DNA from: Vreelandella sp042466685
Lineage (GTDB): Bacteria > Pseudomonadota > Gammaproteobacteria > Pseudomonadales > Halomonadaceae
Direction: 5' to 3'
DNA length: 64,000 bases
NCBI RefSeq assembly: GCF_042466685.1
Contig: NZ_CP170448.1
Location: forward strand, 1,240,001-1,304,000
The notes beneath the pieces are model-generated. The model was not told where the DNA came from. It made no database searches and saw nothing but the letters and a program-made list of their open reading frames with translations. Below, in pieces: positions 23,859 through 32,480 of the stretch. The position numbers were made by a program, and so were the translations under genes. Every line of letters starts with the position of its first letter. Within the stretch, counting starts at the first letter, position 1.

Positions 23859-25095
23859 CCGGGTCTTAGCCGCGTGGATACGAACGCGCCGTGCGCTTAG
23901 CATGTCGCCGACGCAACTGGCTGCGCGGCGAGCCAGCATGTGGCGCAAGCTGCAGCCTGTCATTGCCCGTACGCCCGCACTGGCACGCTATGCTGGTCGC
24001 GATCTGGCGGAGTTTCCGGTCACTGACATCGCGGATCTTCGTGCTGATTACGGCGCCTGGAACAGCCTAGGCATGAGCGATGAGGAACTGCGCGGGTTGG
24101 CTGCCGCCGCAGAGCAAGGCACTGCCGTTGGCGAATTGTCGGCAGGCTGGTCGACTGGAACGGGAGGCGGTGCGCGAGGGCTATTTCTCGCCAGCCCCGC
24201 AGAGCGTGCCGACTACATCGGCCAGAGCCTGGCCCGACTGCTCCCAGCGCGTGCCTTGCTCAAGCGCCAACGGCTCGCCCTGCATTTGCGCGCCAGCAAT
24301 GCGCTCTACAGCGATGTTGGGCGAGGGCGGTTTACGTTTGCCCATTTCCCTCTTGAAGCGTCGATTGATCAGAGCGCTGCAGAACTGGCGCACTTCGAGC
24401 CGACGATCCTGATCGCACCGCCGCATCGGCTGGCCGCTTTCGCAGCTGCAGGGGCGCATTTCCCCTCGCTGCAGCATCTATTTTGCGGCAGCGAGCCGAC
24501 TAGCGAAGCTGAGTGCGATTTCCTCACTGAGCGGCTGGGGGTAAGGCCACGCCAAATATACCAAGCGACCGAAGGGTTTCTGGCCGCTGAGTGTGCGAAC
24601 GGCCGGCTGCACCTCAACGATCATGCGATGGCTATCGAGCTCGAGCCGGTTCCCGGTACGCCTGGCTATCGACCGATTATTACCGACCTTCGCCGCACCA
24701 GCCAACCGATTGTCCGTGTTCGCGGCGACGATTATCTGGAACTCGACGCTTGTTCCTGCCCGTGCGGTTTTGCTGGTCGCGTCATCCATGCGCCACAAGG
24801 CCGGGTGAGCGATATCTGGCGCTTTGAGGGTCGCACCGTTACGCCACCTCAGGTGGTAGCCGCGCTTGAGGCGGTGCTGGGGGGCGACAAAATCTGGCAG
24901 GCAGAAGCAGGGCCTGAACGCGTCGTACTGCATTTCTCATCGCTTGGCCCTGCCGCTATCTCCACCCCGAGCGCAACGACGGCTGCTCGGGCGCTGAGCC
25001 AGGCATGCGATTTACCGGTGCCGGTTGAGGTCTTTCATGATCTGAGCGCGTGGAGCGGCCCCAAACGCCGTAAAGTGGTGTGGCGCGATGGCTAG
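23848..25095 (+). CDS. Adenylate-forming enzyme (CapK/F390 synthetase-related)
   Basis: About 415 residues of the ANL superfamily. The phosphate loop STGTGGGARGLF is at about residues 101-112 and the A5 motif YQATEG is near 240. The C-terminal SGPKRRKVV carries the catalytic lysine position. The overall shape matches the probable adenylate-forming clade related to coenzyme F390 synthetase and phenylacetate-CoA ligase. It should activate a carboxylate as acyl-AMP. ATGATG at 23845/23848 overlaps the MBL stop by about 11 bp; an upstream ATG at 23785 would overlap much more. Substrate unknown. Confidence 0.78.
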   Translation: MRTDRVLAAWIRTRRALSMSPTQLAARRASMWRKLQPVIARTPALARYAGRDLAEFPVTDIADLRADYGAWNSLGMSDEELRGLAAAAEQGTAVGELSAGWSTGTGGGARGLFLASPAERADYIGQSLARLLPARALLKRQRLALHLRASNALYSDVGRGRFTFAHFPLEASIDQSAAELAHFEPTILIAPPHRLAAFAAAGAHFPSLQHLFCGSEPTSEAECDFLTERLGVRPRQIYQATEGFLAAECANGRLHLNDHAMAIELEPVPGTPGYRPIITDLRRTSQPIVRVRGDDYLELDACSCPCGFAGRVIHAPQGRVSDIWRFEGRTVTPPQVVAALEAVLGGDKIWQAEAGPERVVLHFSSLGPAAISTPSATTAARALSQACDLPVPVEVFHDLSAWSGPKRRKVVWRDG

Positions 25096-26248
25096 ACGCG
25101 TGCTTATTACCGGCGCTCGGGCGGTTGCCGCACTGGATATTGCCCGGGATTTCGCCGCCGCCGGATGGGAGCCGCATCTGGCTGACAGCGTACCGGTGCG
25201 TATGGCGCGCTGGTCGAAAGCCCCTGCGCGGGTTCACCGCTATCCCGCGCCCCGGCAGCAGGGCGCAGCCTTTCGCGCGCGTATTGTCGAGCTAGTCGAT
25301 ACCTTCGGTTTCGAGCGGGTAGTGCCGACCTGCGAGGAGGTTTTCCATCTGGCGGCGCCCGCCCTTCAGTGCCGATTGGGTGAGCGCCTGTTTGTGCCTG
25401 ACCTTGCGACGTTGCGCCAACTTCACGACAAGTTCGCCTTTGCGCGCCAGTGCGGCGAATGGGGCCTGCCTGTACCGGAAAGCCATCCGATAGATTGCGT
25501 AGAAGAGTTGGATCGCTTCGCTAGCAGGAGTCGCGAGTGGGTGTTCAAACCGCGCTTCAGCCGATTTGGTGATAGCGCGCTGGTCGCCCCTGACCGGGCT
25601 GCGTTGGCCGCTATTGCACCCACCCCCGGCACACCCTGGATGGCACAAGCGCGTATACATGGCGAAGAAGTCTGCTTTCACGGCGTGGCGCATCGGGGAG
25701 CGTTGGTTGCCTTTGCTGCCTACCGTTCCAGCTGGCGCCTGGGCGGGGGAGCTGGCTATGCTTTTGAACCTGTCGCAGATCAGCATCGCGAAACGCTGCG
25801 CACAATGGCTGCTCGCCTGGCGCAGTGTGCCGCCATTCACGGGCAGTTCGCTTGCGATGCAGTGTTCGATGAAGCGGGGGCTGCCTACCTGCTCGAATGT
25901 AATCCGCGCGCAACCAGCGGCGTGCATCTGCTCACTGGTGCCGGTCATCTGGCCCATGCAATCGGTGATGGGGTCGCCGCACCTGAAGCCGCGCCACGCA
26001 CTCTTTATCTTGGCCCGGCGATGGTCGTATTTGGCCTGCCGCAGGCGGTGCGTGGTGCGCGTATGCGCGATTGGTGGCGCTGCGTTGCTACCGGGCGCGA
26101 CGTGGTGTCTCGGTCTGGCGATCGCTGGCCTTTGCTAGGCGCGCTTTGCGACGCCGCCTCCTTCGCCCTGACGGGTTTCAAACACAATATCTCGACAAAT
26201 GCCGCCGCCACTTACGATCTTGAGTGGAATGGTGAGGAGCTGCCTTAA
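25088..26248 (+). CDS. ATP-grasp family ligase
   Basis: A 386-residue protein beginning with a Rossmann-like preATP-grasp domain (VLITGARAVAALDIARDF). The ATP-grasp core holds the conserved Lys and Arg segments (WVFKPRFSRFGD) and the magnesium-binding ECNPRATSG. These enzymes make amide or ester bonds through an acyl-phosphate. Together with the adenylating enzyme before it, it suggests joining an acid to an amine. The ATG overlaps the previous stop by 8 bp (ATGGCTAG) and the stop overlaps the next start by 1 bp (TAATG). Confidence 0.83.
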   Translation: MARRVLITGARAVAALDIARDFAAAGWEPHLADSVPVRMARWSKAPARVHRYPAPRQQGAAFRARIVELVDTFGFERVVPTCEEVFHLAAPALQCRLGERLFVPDLATLRQLHDKFAFARQCGEWGLPVPESHPIDCVEELDRFASRSREWVFKPRFSRFGDSALVAPDRAALAAIAPTPGTPWMAQARIHGEEVCFHGVAHRGALVAFAAYRSSWRLGGGAGYAFEPVADQHRETLRTMAARLAQCAAIHGQFACDAVFDEAGAAYLLECNPRATSGVHLLTGAGHLAHAIGDGVAAPEAAPRTLYLGPAMVVFGLPQAVRGARMRDWWRCVATGRDVVSRSGDRWPLLGALCDAASFALTGFKHNISTNAAATYDLEWNGEELP

Positions 26249-27261
26249 TGACATTCCCCCAGTCAGTCCGTGATGCCTGGCACATGGTTGCCTTATCGAA
26301 AGATTTGAAGCGCGGTAAAGCGCAAAAGGTCATGTGCTGCGATACACCGATTGCACTCTTTCGCAGTGAAGAGGGGGTTGGCGCCTTGGTCGATCGATGC
26401 CCGCACCGCAATTATCCACTGTCTGAAGGGCGTGTTCACAAAGGGGCGCTCGAGTGTCCTTATCACGGCTGGCGCTTCGCAAGCGATGGAACTTGCACTG
26501 AAGTGCCCGGTTGCCTGGTCGATACGACCCATGAACAACGGCTCAAGGCTGAGGCATTGCGCGTGGTCGAGCGGCACGGGGGAGTCTTTGTGGCGCTTTC
26601 TGACGCGGCACCCGTCGAGCCAGCGTTACCTCCTGACTTCGGTAACCCTGAACTCGATCATTTCTGGTGGCAACAAGGCACCTGGGTGGGTCGCGCCTAC
26701 GATGCGGTTGAAAATGTGATGGATCCGTTCCACACCAATCATCTGCACCATGGTTTTATTCGTCGTCGGGATCGACGCTTGCCAGTGGAGCTGATTGTTA
26801 CCAGCTACGGTGACGGAATCGATATGGCCATCGAGCAAACCCAGCCCGACTATGGCCTGATGTCGCGCTTTTTGGAGCGTGATCGCTCGCGCAGCATCTC
26901 GCGCTACTATCCGCCCACTACGGTTCAAGCGCGCTGGGAAGGTGAAACCAAGTTGACGTTATGTGTTACTGCCATTTTCACACCAGTGACAGGAAGCAGT
27001 TTCACGCCTTTCGCGCGCTTTTCGACACCCAAAGGTATGGCGCCAAGCTGGCTCAAACAGTTGGCCATTCGGCTGTTCCTGGCTCCAGTGGTTTCGCAAG
27101 ATCGTCGCGCATTAGAGCGCCAGCACGAAGTGATGACTCACTTCGGACAGCCTAAATTCATCTCTGGGCCTGGCGACATTCTTAAAACTCGATTGCATCG
27201 GCTCTGGGTGGGTGAGCAGTTAGAGCCTGGCACTGATCCAGCGGTGGAGGTAAGGCTTTAG
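26248..27261 (+). CDS. Rieske non-heme iron oxygenase, alpha-subunit type
   Basis: A 337-residue ring-hydroxylating-type oxygenase. The Rieske [2Fe-2S] ligands are Cys51, His53 (CPHR), Cys70 and His73 (CPYHGW). The mononuclear iron motif is D159-x2-H162-x4-H167 in ENVMDPFHTNHLHHG. Such enzymes hydroxylate, demethylate or desaturate a substrate using an external reductase, and none is encoded in this operon. It is the last gene, so oxidative tailoring of the assembled product is the likely step. Length is normal for single-component alpha-type oxygenases (VanA/PrnD-like). Confidence 0.88.
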   Translation: MTFPQSVRDAWHMVALSKDLKRGKAQKVMCCDTPIALFRSEEGVGALVDRCPHRNYPLSEGRVHKGALECPYHGWRFASDGTCTEVPGCLVDTTHEQRLKAEALRVVERHGGVFVALSDAAPVEPALPPDFGNPELDHFWWQQGTWVGRAYDAVENVMDPFHTNHLHHGFIRRRDRRLPVELIVTSYGDGIDMAIEQTQPDYGLMSRFLERDRSRSISRYYPPTTVQARWEGETKLTLCVTAIFTPVTGSSFTPFARFSTPKGMAPSWLKQLAIRLFLAPVVSQDRRALERQHEVMTHFGQPKFISGPGDILKTRLHRLWVGEQLEPGTDPAVEVRL

Positions 27262-27281
27262 CCTCGGTGGGCGTTGAGCTA

Positions 27282-27418
27282 ACGAGTCGCTCTCCGTACA
27301 TTTGGTATTTACATTAAATGATACTTATAAAAATCCTAGTTTTTTAAAGCTTTGGTTAGGTAAAGTTTACTTTTTTGCTCATGAGCCATAACCAGGAGAG
27401 AAGCATGTATCGAGTAGT
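27282..27418 (+). repeat. Promoter/leader repeat, copy A
   Basis: This stretch recurs at 30751-30890. Shared blocks include ACGAGTCGCTCTCCG, AAAGCTTTGGT(T/C)AGG, TAAAGTTTACTT and ATAACCAGGAG(A/G)GAAGCATGTA. Copy A carries the live start of the lipoprotein gene. The copies are similar over about 130 bp with small indels. Confidence 0.85.
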
Positions 27419-27998
27419 GATCGTTCTATGTATTTTTTTAGCGGGCTGCACCACAAAACTGTGGGAGCCCAAGCCTGAAAGAGTGGTGGCCGTTAACGGC
27501 TTCTATGTTAACCAAGAAACGAATGATTTAGTGGTCACCACACGGCGTGAGGCTTATCTATTTCCCTCTCAGCAGCGACTTGGTCAGGCGTTGATGCTCA
27601 GCCGAGAGATTGAGTTTCTTCCCGAATTTAGCGGCTTCTCGCTCTCTAGCGCCAATGTGGTGACCGGCAGCATTAAGCTCACACTACATGAACAGAACCC
27701 TTCAGCCGAGCTTGTCAGCCAATTAACCGCATTGGGCTTTACGAAAAATCCTGTCACGAATAGCTTCCAGTTGATACGGGAGATTAGGGGCGAGCGATAT
27801 ACCATTGAGGGAAGTTTGCCGCTTGAAAAGCTCGAAAACGAGTATCAAGTCAGGATGAGCATGCCCAGGGGCCCCATCGATACCGCCGGACGTGTTATTG
27901 CAACGCCTGTAGCCATTACGTTTGATGCGGCCGCAACGGTCGTGGCAATTCCTCTCTTCGCACTTTTTGCGGTGTCACAGGGTTTGCTTGGGCCATGA
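27405..27998 (+). CDS. Putative lipoprotein
   Basis: A 197-residue protein with a short type II signal (VIVLCIFLAGC, Cys about residue 14). The mature domain is beta-rich with no recognised motif. Near the end comes a hydrophobic stretch (FDAAATVVAIPLFALFAVSQGLL) that could be a membrane anchor or glycine-zipper-like tail. ATG 27405 is preceded by CAGGAG. The 120 bp in front are duplicated at 30.75 kb, where the same start is followed at once by a stop. Function unknown. Confidence 0.75.
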   Translation: MYRVVIVLCIFLAGCTTKLWEPKPERVVAVNGFYVNQETNDLVVTTRREAYLFPSQQRLGQALMLSREIEFLPEFSGFSLSSANVVTGSIKLTLHEQNPSAELVSQLTALGFTKNPVTNSFQLIREIRGERYTIEGSLPLEKLENEYQVRMSMPRGPIDTAGRVIATPVAITFDAAATVVAIPLFALFAVSQGLLGP

Positions 27999-28130
27999 AC
28001 AAGCAGAGTGTGTTAATGAGCGCACAGGGAAAGTTGAAAACAGTTGCCCATAGCGCCAGGCCAATGACTAGTTTTTTCTGAAAAGTCTGCGAGCGGAGGC
28101 CAGACAAGGCAAAATCGGCGAAAAGAATCG

Positions 28131-28175
28131 ACTATTGATTGCTCGGGTGGCGGAGGAGATGGCGGCAGTAAGTGA
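28131..28175 (+). pseudogene. Orphan 3' end of a DUF6559-like gene
   Basis: Fifteen codons encode TIDCSGGGGDGGSK and a stop, nearly identical at both DNA and protein level to the end of the intact gene at 30934-31317 (SIDCSGGGGDSSP). Nothing upstream in this frame matches the rest of that gene. It indicates that a second copy once followed the lipoprotein gene. The surrounding 27999-28258 gap otherwise shows no gene. Confidence 0.6.
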
Positions 28176-28258
28176 ATCAGTAGCAGCGTTAATGTCGTGC
28201 TCGATAAACGCGAACCTGAGGCCTGGCTCGGCGACCACCTCATGTGAGCGTTGCGCTA

Positions 28259-29506
28259 TTACAGTTGCTGGACGGCCAGCGCCAAGTTGGGCGCCAAGGG
28301 CAGCCGTGGCAGCAGCGTCGCCTGATAGGCGTGATAAAGATCGGGCTTGACGTCGCCCTCGACGGGATCAAGCCGCAGCTGTCCGTCCAACTCCTGGTGC
28401 CAGCCGCCCCGTGCGCGATCAATAAAGGCGGTGTCGACGAAATCCCAAAGCTGCTGATACCAGCGCTCGTAGTAGGCTTCGCCAGTGCGCTGAAGAAACA
28501 CGGCAGCGGCGGCCAGTGCTTCGCAGTGAGTCCAGTGGCGACGCCGCAGGGAGTTTGGGCGTCCCTCCCAGTCCACGGTATACACTAGCCCCGGGGCGCC
28601 GTCGGTGGCCCAGCCGTCACGCAGGCTGGCATCAAACAGCGCCGCGGCGTCAGTGAATAGCCAAGAAGGAGCTGCGCGGCTGCGAGATTCAAGCGCCGCC
28701 TCCAGGTGCAGCATCAAGCGCGACCATTCGAAACCGTGACCCGGTGTGGCGCCATAGGGGTAGAAGCCATCGTCGGGGCGGTCAGCATTGTGTTCCGGCC
28801 ATTCCGACCAGTCGCCATGAAAATGCTCGAGGATGCGGTAATCCCGGAGAGCTGCGTGGCGGTGAATCAGCCGTTCGACGATGCCCAGCGCGCGATTAAG
28901 CCACAGCGGTTCGTCGCGCACCTCGGCCAGCGCCAAGCACAGCTCTACGCCGTGCATGTTGCTGTTGCCGCCGCGGTAGTCGCTCAGTTGGCCCCAGTCC
29001 TGGCTGTAACTCTCCACGAAGGCCTGCTCCTCCGCCGACCAGAAGTGGGTGTTGATCACCCCGACGGCCTCTTCGAGCAGAGCCGCCGCGCCGGGAATGT
29101 CGGCATGGGTCGCAGTGGCGGCGCCGAGGGCGACGAAGTGATGGGTATAGCACTGCTTAGTGCGGTCATCGCTGGTGGCGGGGTCGGCGCAGAACCAGCC
29201 GCCGTATTGCTCGTCTCGGAGTTTTCCTGCCAACGCAAGAATCGCGTGTTCGGAGAGCGCAGCAGCGCCCGGTACGCCCTGTAGTGCCGCCAAAGCACAA
29301 CTGTGCGCCATACGTGCGGTCAGCATGGTGTCGGCGCTGGCGCCGTGGGGAACACGCCCGTCTCCATCGAGCGCCGCAAAACCGCCTGAGGCCAGACGCG
29401 CCTGACGATGAAATTCGAACAATGCGAGCCCTTCGCGGGTCAGCCAGTGGTGATGGGTGGCACTATTTAGCCAGCGCCGGGGTTTTTGACCGGTGTCGTG
29501 GTTCAT
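28259..29506 (-). CDS. AGE-family sugar epimerase/isomerase
   Basis: A protein of about 415 residues with the (alpha/alpha)6 barrel of N-acylglucosamine 2-epimerase and mannose isomerase/YihS enzymes. Conserved family segments are visible: HFVALGAA, NMHGVELCLALAE, ILEHF, TPGHGFEWSRLML, and KPDLYHAYQATL, supplying the Arg/Glu/His active-site residues. It most likely interconverts free aldose and ketose sugars (mannose-fructose type). The ATG at 29506 is preferred over 29515 because AAGG is better spaced. It follows the SDR gene by 37 bp on the same strand. Confidence 0.85.
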   Translation of the reverse strand: MNHDTGQKPRRWLNSATHHHWLTREGLALFEFHRQARLASGGFAALDGDGRVPHGASADTMLTARMAHSCALAALQGVPGAAALSEHAILALAGKLRDEQYGGWFCADPATSDDRTKQCYTHHFVALGAATATHADIPGAAALLEEAVGVINTHFWSAEEQAFVESYSQDWGQLSDYRGGNSNMHGVELCLALAEVRDEPLWLNRALGIVERLIHRHAALRDYRILEHFHGDWSEWPEHNADRPDDGFYPYGATPGHGFEWSRLMLHLEAALESRSRAAPSWLFTDAAALFDASLRDGWATDGAPGLVYTVDWEGRPNSLRRRHWTHCEALAAAAVFLQRTGEAYYERWYQQLWDFVDTAFIDRARGGWHQELDGQLRLDPVEGDVKPDLYHAYQATLLPRLPLAPNLALAVQQL

Positions 29507-29543
29507 CGCAGCCATGCCTTATGTGATCAAGTGGGATCTCGCC

Positions 29544-30407
29544 TCAGCCATTGACGATGGTGCCACCGTTTGGGTGGATCGTTTGACCGCTGATGAAGGA
29601 AGCATCCTGGCTGGCCAGAAACACAAAGACCGGGCCGAGTTCGCTGGGCTGACCGGCTCGGCCCATCGGTGTATCCTCACCGAAGCCTTCCAGCCACTGT
29701 GAATCGTGGGCGCCTAGGGTGGCGGGCTGCAGCGGCGTCCAGACCGGGCCGGGCGCCACGGCGTTGACACGAATGCCGCGCCCTACTACTTGATTCGACA
29801 GGCTACGCGTGAAGCTGATGATTGCGCCCTTGGTAGCGGAGTAATCGACAAGAATTTCGGGGCCGACATAGGCATTGATAGAGGCGGTGTTGATAATCGA
29901 GTCACCCTCGCTCAGGTGCGGCAGCGCCGCCTTGGCGAGGTAGAACTGGCTGTGCATATTGACCTCGAACATTCGACGCCACTGCTCATCGGGCAGCTCG
30001 GTGAGATCTTCGCTAACCCACTGCGTACCGGCGTTGTTGACCAGCACATTGATCCCGCCCAGGTTATCCAACGTCTCGGCGATGCAGAAACGGCAGAAGT
30101 TGGCATCCGACAGGTCACCTTCGATCAGGTGACAGCGGCGTCCTTCCGCTTCTACCAAACGCTTGGCTTCATTGGCGTCCTCGGTTTCGCTGAGATAGAC
30201 GATAGCCACGTCGGCCCCTTCGCGCGCAAAGTGGATCGCCACTGAACGACCGATACCACTATCGCCACCAGTGATTAGCGCGACCTTGCCAGCGAGTTTG
30301 TCGGCGCCCTTGTATCCGTCTCGGATCATCTCGGCCGCTGGATTCATAGCGGCCTCGCTGCCGGGCAGTGTCTGTGCTTGAGCGTGGATCTTAGGCTTAC
30401 TGACCAT
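29544..30407 (-). CDS. Short-chain dehydrogenase/reductase (YghA-like)
   Basis: A 287-residue SDR with the long N-terminal extension typical of YghA/YhxC-type NADP-dependent aldehyde or glucose/ribitol dehydrogenase-like members. TGGDSGIG is the cofactor loop, NNAGTQ the structural motif, and the Ser, YSATK form the catalytic triad. GGAGGT lies just before the ATG at 30407. It probably forms a two-gene unit with the AGE epimerase downstream, hinting at sugar or polyol metabolism or a general stress role. Confidence 0.87.
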   Translation of the reverse strand: MVSKPKIHAQAQTLPGSEAAMNPAAEMIRDGYKGADKLAGKVALITGGDSGIGRSVAIHFAREGADVAIVYLSETEDANEAKRLVEAEGRRCHLIEGDLSDANFCRFCIAETLDNLGGINVLVNNAGTQWVSEDLTELPDEQWRRMFEVNMHSQFYLAKAALPHLSEGDSIINTASINAYVGPEILVDYSATKGAIISFTRSLSNQVVGRGIRVNAVAPGPVWTPLQPATLGAHDSQWLEGFGEDTPMGRAGQPSELGPVFVFLASQDASFISGQTIHPNGGTIVNG

Positions 30408-30500
30408 GTTCACCTCCATGTGGTATATGAAGTCACGACAACAGGCTGTGCCTGTACCTAACGTAGACTTTGATCTACATCATCACAAGGTCGCTTATCG

Positions 30501-30650
30501 ATGGAAGGCTATAGTGGAGCGTTGCTCAAGGGGAAGAGGTTAGTCTGTCTGGATATTCCCGACCACTACGAGTTAATGCAGCCTGAACACATCACCTTGC
30601 TCAAGGAAAGGGTTCCGGAGTACGTGCGGTTGCCGACAGTCGAAACATAG
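30501..30650 (+). pseudogene. C-terminal fragment of a protein tyrosine phosphatase-like gene
   Basis: About 45 codons (GALLKGKRLVCLDIPDHYE, then MQPEHITLLKERVPEYV) match the last third of small predicted protein tyrosine phosphatases. The N-terminal CxxxxxR phosphate loop is not present upstream. The fragment starts at an ATG with unrelated sequence before it. It is probably a relic. The rest of 30408-30750 shows no other gene. Confidence 0.55.
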
Positions 30651-30750
30651 CTAGAAACCTGGGCCCCGGCCAGGCGCCAGCTCGGGCGGGCCTAGCGCTG
30701 TTACCATTGCTGGACTTCGCCGGTGCGCCGTAGGATTGAGAATAGCGCTG

Positions 30751-30890
30751 ACGAGTCGCTCTCCGCTCATTTCAGGTTTATAGGAAATTAAACTTATTAA
30801 AATCCTGGTTTTTTTAAAGCTTTGGTCAGGTAAAGTTTACTTGGACTGCCATAGACAATAACCAGGAGGGAAGCATGTAGCGTAGTAGTT
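30751..30890 (+). repeat. Promoter/leader repeat, copy B
   Basis: The second copy of the block at 27282-27418. The ribosome site is retained (CCAGGAGGGAAGC), but the start reads ATG TAG, so the lipoprotein frame is lost after one codon. The DUF6559-type gene begins 57 bp later and may now use this promoter. Confidence 0.85.
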
Positions 30891-30933
30891 AACCAGAGGT
30901 TCCCTGGTATTTATTAAAGAACGGAGGTTAAGG

Positions 30934-31317
30934 GTGGGACTATTCGATAACTTCAAGAAGAAGCGCGCTATTAAAGGCTACATAGAGAAACTGCCTAACG
31001 TTTTGGTCAACGGTTATGGACGCCAGGAGTATTATACGCAGCTGCAGGTAAGGCGGAGTATTGAGCGCGCGGGGCTAAATAGCCAGCATCAGCACTATGC
31101 GCTGGCGATGTATACCAATCATCCAGAGTTTGTCGCTTATCAGAGCGAAATACATGAAAATTTCAGCTATGAAAAACTGCGTGAAGAGGTGGGCGGTGCC
31201 TACTTTTCAGGTAGCACTGACTTCAACTGTTCAAGCGTAATAGCAGCGTCAGCGAGTTTTGGAGGTGATACGTCTAGCATCGATTGCTCGGGCGGTGGAG
31301 GAGATAGCTCACCATAA
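30934..31317 (+). CDS. DUF6559-like small protein
   Basis: A 127-residue protein starting at GTG with GGAGG about 6 nt upstream. The N-terminal basic region GLFDNFKKKRAIKGYIEKLP and the following YYTQLQVRRSIERAGL, then YALAMYTN, match the DUF6559 family of small proteins of unknown function. The C-terminus is a low-complexity Ser/Gly tail (SSIDCSGGGGDSSP). It is probably transcribed from the duplicated promoter block in front. Its 3' end is duplicated at 28131-28175. Confidence 0.7.
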   Translation: MGLFDNFKKKRAIKGYIEKLPNVLVNGYGRQEYYTQLQVRRSIERAGLNSQHQHYALAMYTNHPEFVAYQSEIHENFSYEKLREEVGGAYFSGSTDFNCSSVIAASASFGGDTSSIDCSGGGGDSSP

Positions 31318-31355
31318 CGCCGCCGACAAGCTCGGCCCAGTGGTCGACGAACTTG
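31310..31355 (-). pseudogene. Fragment resembling the 3' part of mntP
   Basis: The minus strand encodes KFVDHWAELVGGVM, closely matching KFVGHWAELIGGIV of the intact mntP at 37559-38125. Similarity covers only about 45 bp. It starts right at the end of the DUF6559-like gene and is embedded in unrelated sequence. Too short to be a gene. Confidence 0.45.
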
Positions 31356-31442
31356 CGCTCAAGATCAACAAGTCGCCGGACGCACTTGGAGCCGAGTGGG
31401 GAAATTTGGGCTACCACAACGGACTCTTTGTTGATGGGATAG

Positions 31443-31836
31443 CGCTCTCCTCTGTTCACGCAGTTTCAGCATAAATATCCTGGCATCGTGCTGGATGTCG
31501 CCGTATCCAACCAGCTGTTCAATCTGACGCGCCGAGAAGCTGACGTCGCCATCCGTCCATCCAACGCTCCCCCTGAAAATCTGATTTGGCGACCGCTGAC
31601 CGCTATTGGACAAGCTATCTATGGACACCGAAGCCTCAATTTGACACCAGGGGCACCCATCAAGGCTCTTGCTAGCCAGCCCTGGATTGATCCGGATCAC
31701 GATGGCAGGACTCAGCACTGGATCAGTGGATGGATAGCTGAAAAAGGCCTGTGTCTACCGTGTGGGTACCCTGGTTAATATATTCAGCGCTGTTCGTGCA
31801 CAGAAACAACGCTTGGCCGGGCCATTATTGGGCTAG
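31443..31836 (+). pseudogene. LysR-family regulator fragment (effector domain), frameshifted
   Basis: The frame reads FTQFQHKYPGIVLDVAVSN, then LTRREADVAIRPSNAPPENL and IWRPL, typical of the LysR substrate-binding domain. It continues to about 31760, shifts frame, and resumes as RVGTLVNIFSAVRA to a TAG at 31836. The DNA-binding half is missing and a stop (31440-31442) precedes the fragment. Non-functional. Confidence 0.7.
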
Positions 31837-31854
31837 CTTGGTTCGCTAATATGT

Positions 31855-31924
31855 GGGCGTCATTGGCTTGACGTTGCTGGTTACCTACGGGTTTTCGCTG
31901 GGTAACATGGTGTTGACGGTCATA
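31855..31924 (+). repeat. Isolated fragment of the EamA exporter gene at 16.4 kb
   Basis: About 65 of 70 bases match 16855-16924 (shared blocks CATTGGCTTGACGTTGCTGG and TACCTACGGGTTTTCGCTGG, then GTAACATGGTGT). No other part of the exporter gene is here. It is a copied or left-over piece. Confidence 0.8.
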
Positions 31925-31963
31925 GGTGAGCTCAAGAATCGTGCAGATAATTGAGGGGGAAGA

Positions 31964-32368
31964 ATGCAATTCATCGTAAACATTGATGTAGAGGACATGG
32001 GGAAAGCAATTACCTTCTACGAGAACGGGCTCGGTTTGCAGCTCATGCGGCAGCTATTTGGCGGTACGGTTGCAGAAATGGGGGGAGGGCCTGCCTCCAT
32101 TTACCTGATTGAGCAGCCTGATGCGAGCATTGCGGCCCCAGGGATCTCTCTCCAACGTGATTACAGGCGGCACTGGACGCCAGTACATCTGGATTTCATT
32201 GTTGAAGATATTGACGCAGCAGTCGAGCAGGCAGTTTCGGTGGGTGCTGTCCAAGAAGGAGGAATCAAATCTTTTGATTGGGGGATGCTGGCGACAATGA
32301 GCGATCCATTTGGCAATGGGTTCTGCCTACTAGTGTTTGCTGAAGGCGGTTACGATCATGCTGAATAA
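31964..32368 (+). CDS. VOC-family (glyoxalase/bleomycin-resistance-like) protein
   Basis: A 134-residue protein with the VOC fold: VNIDVEDMGKAITFYENGLG at the start, VHLDFIVEDIDAAVEQAVSVG in the middle, and SDPFGNGFCLLVF at the end. Metal-site candidates are His and Glu in WTPVHLDF and near the C-terminus. It starts at ATG 31964 after GGGGGAAGA. Intact in a zone of gene fragments. Substrate unknown. Confidence 0.8.
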   Translation: MQFIVNIDVEDMGKAITFYENGLGLQLMRQLFGGTVAEMGGGPASIYLIEQPDASIAAPGISLQRDYRRHWTPVHLDFIVEDIDAAVEQAVSVGAVQEGGIKSFDWGMLATMSDPFGNGFCLLVFAEGGYDHAE

Positions 32369-32480
32369 TCCCCTGTACATGACTACAACGCGTTCCGGGT
32401 TTCATTGGGCGTTACGAGGTCGGCTGAACCCTACCTAGCGATTGTTCTGAAACAGGCGGTCGTTAAGAGCCTGCTGTTGT

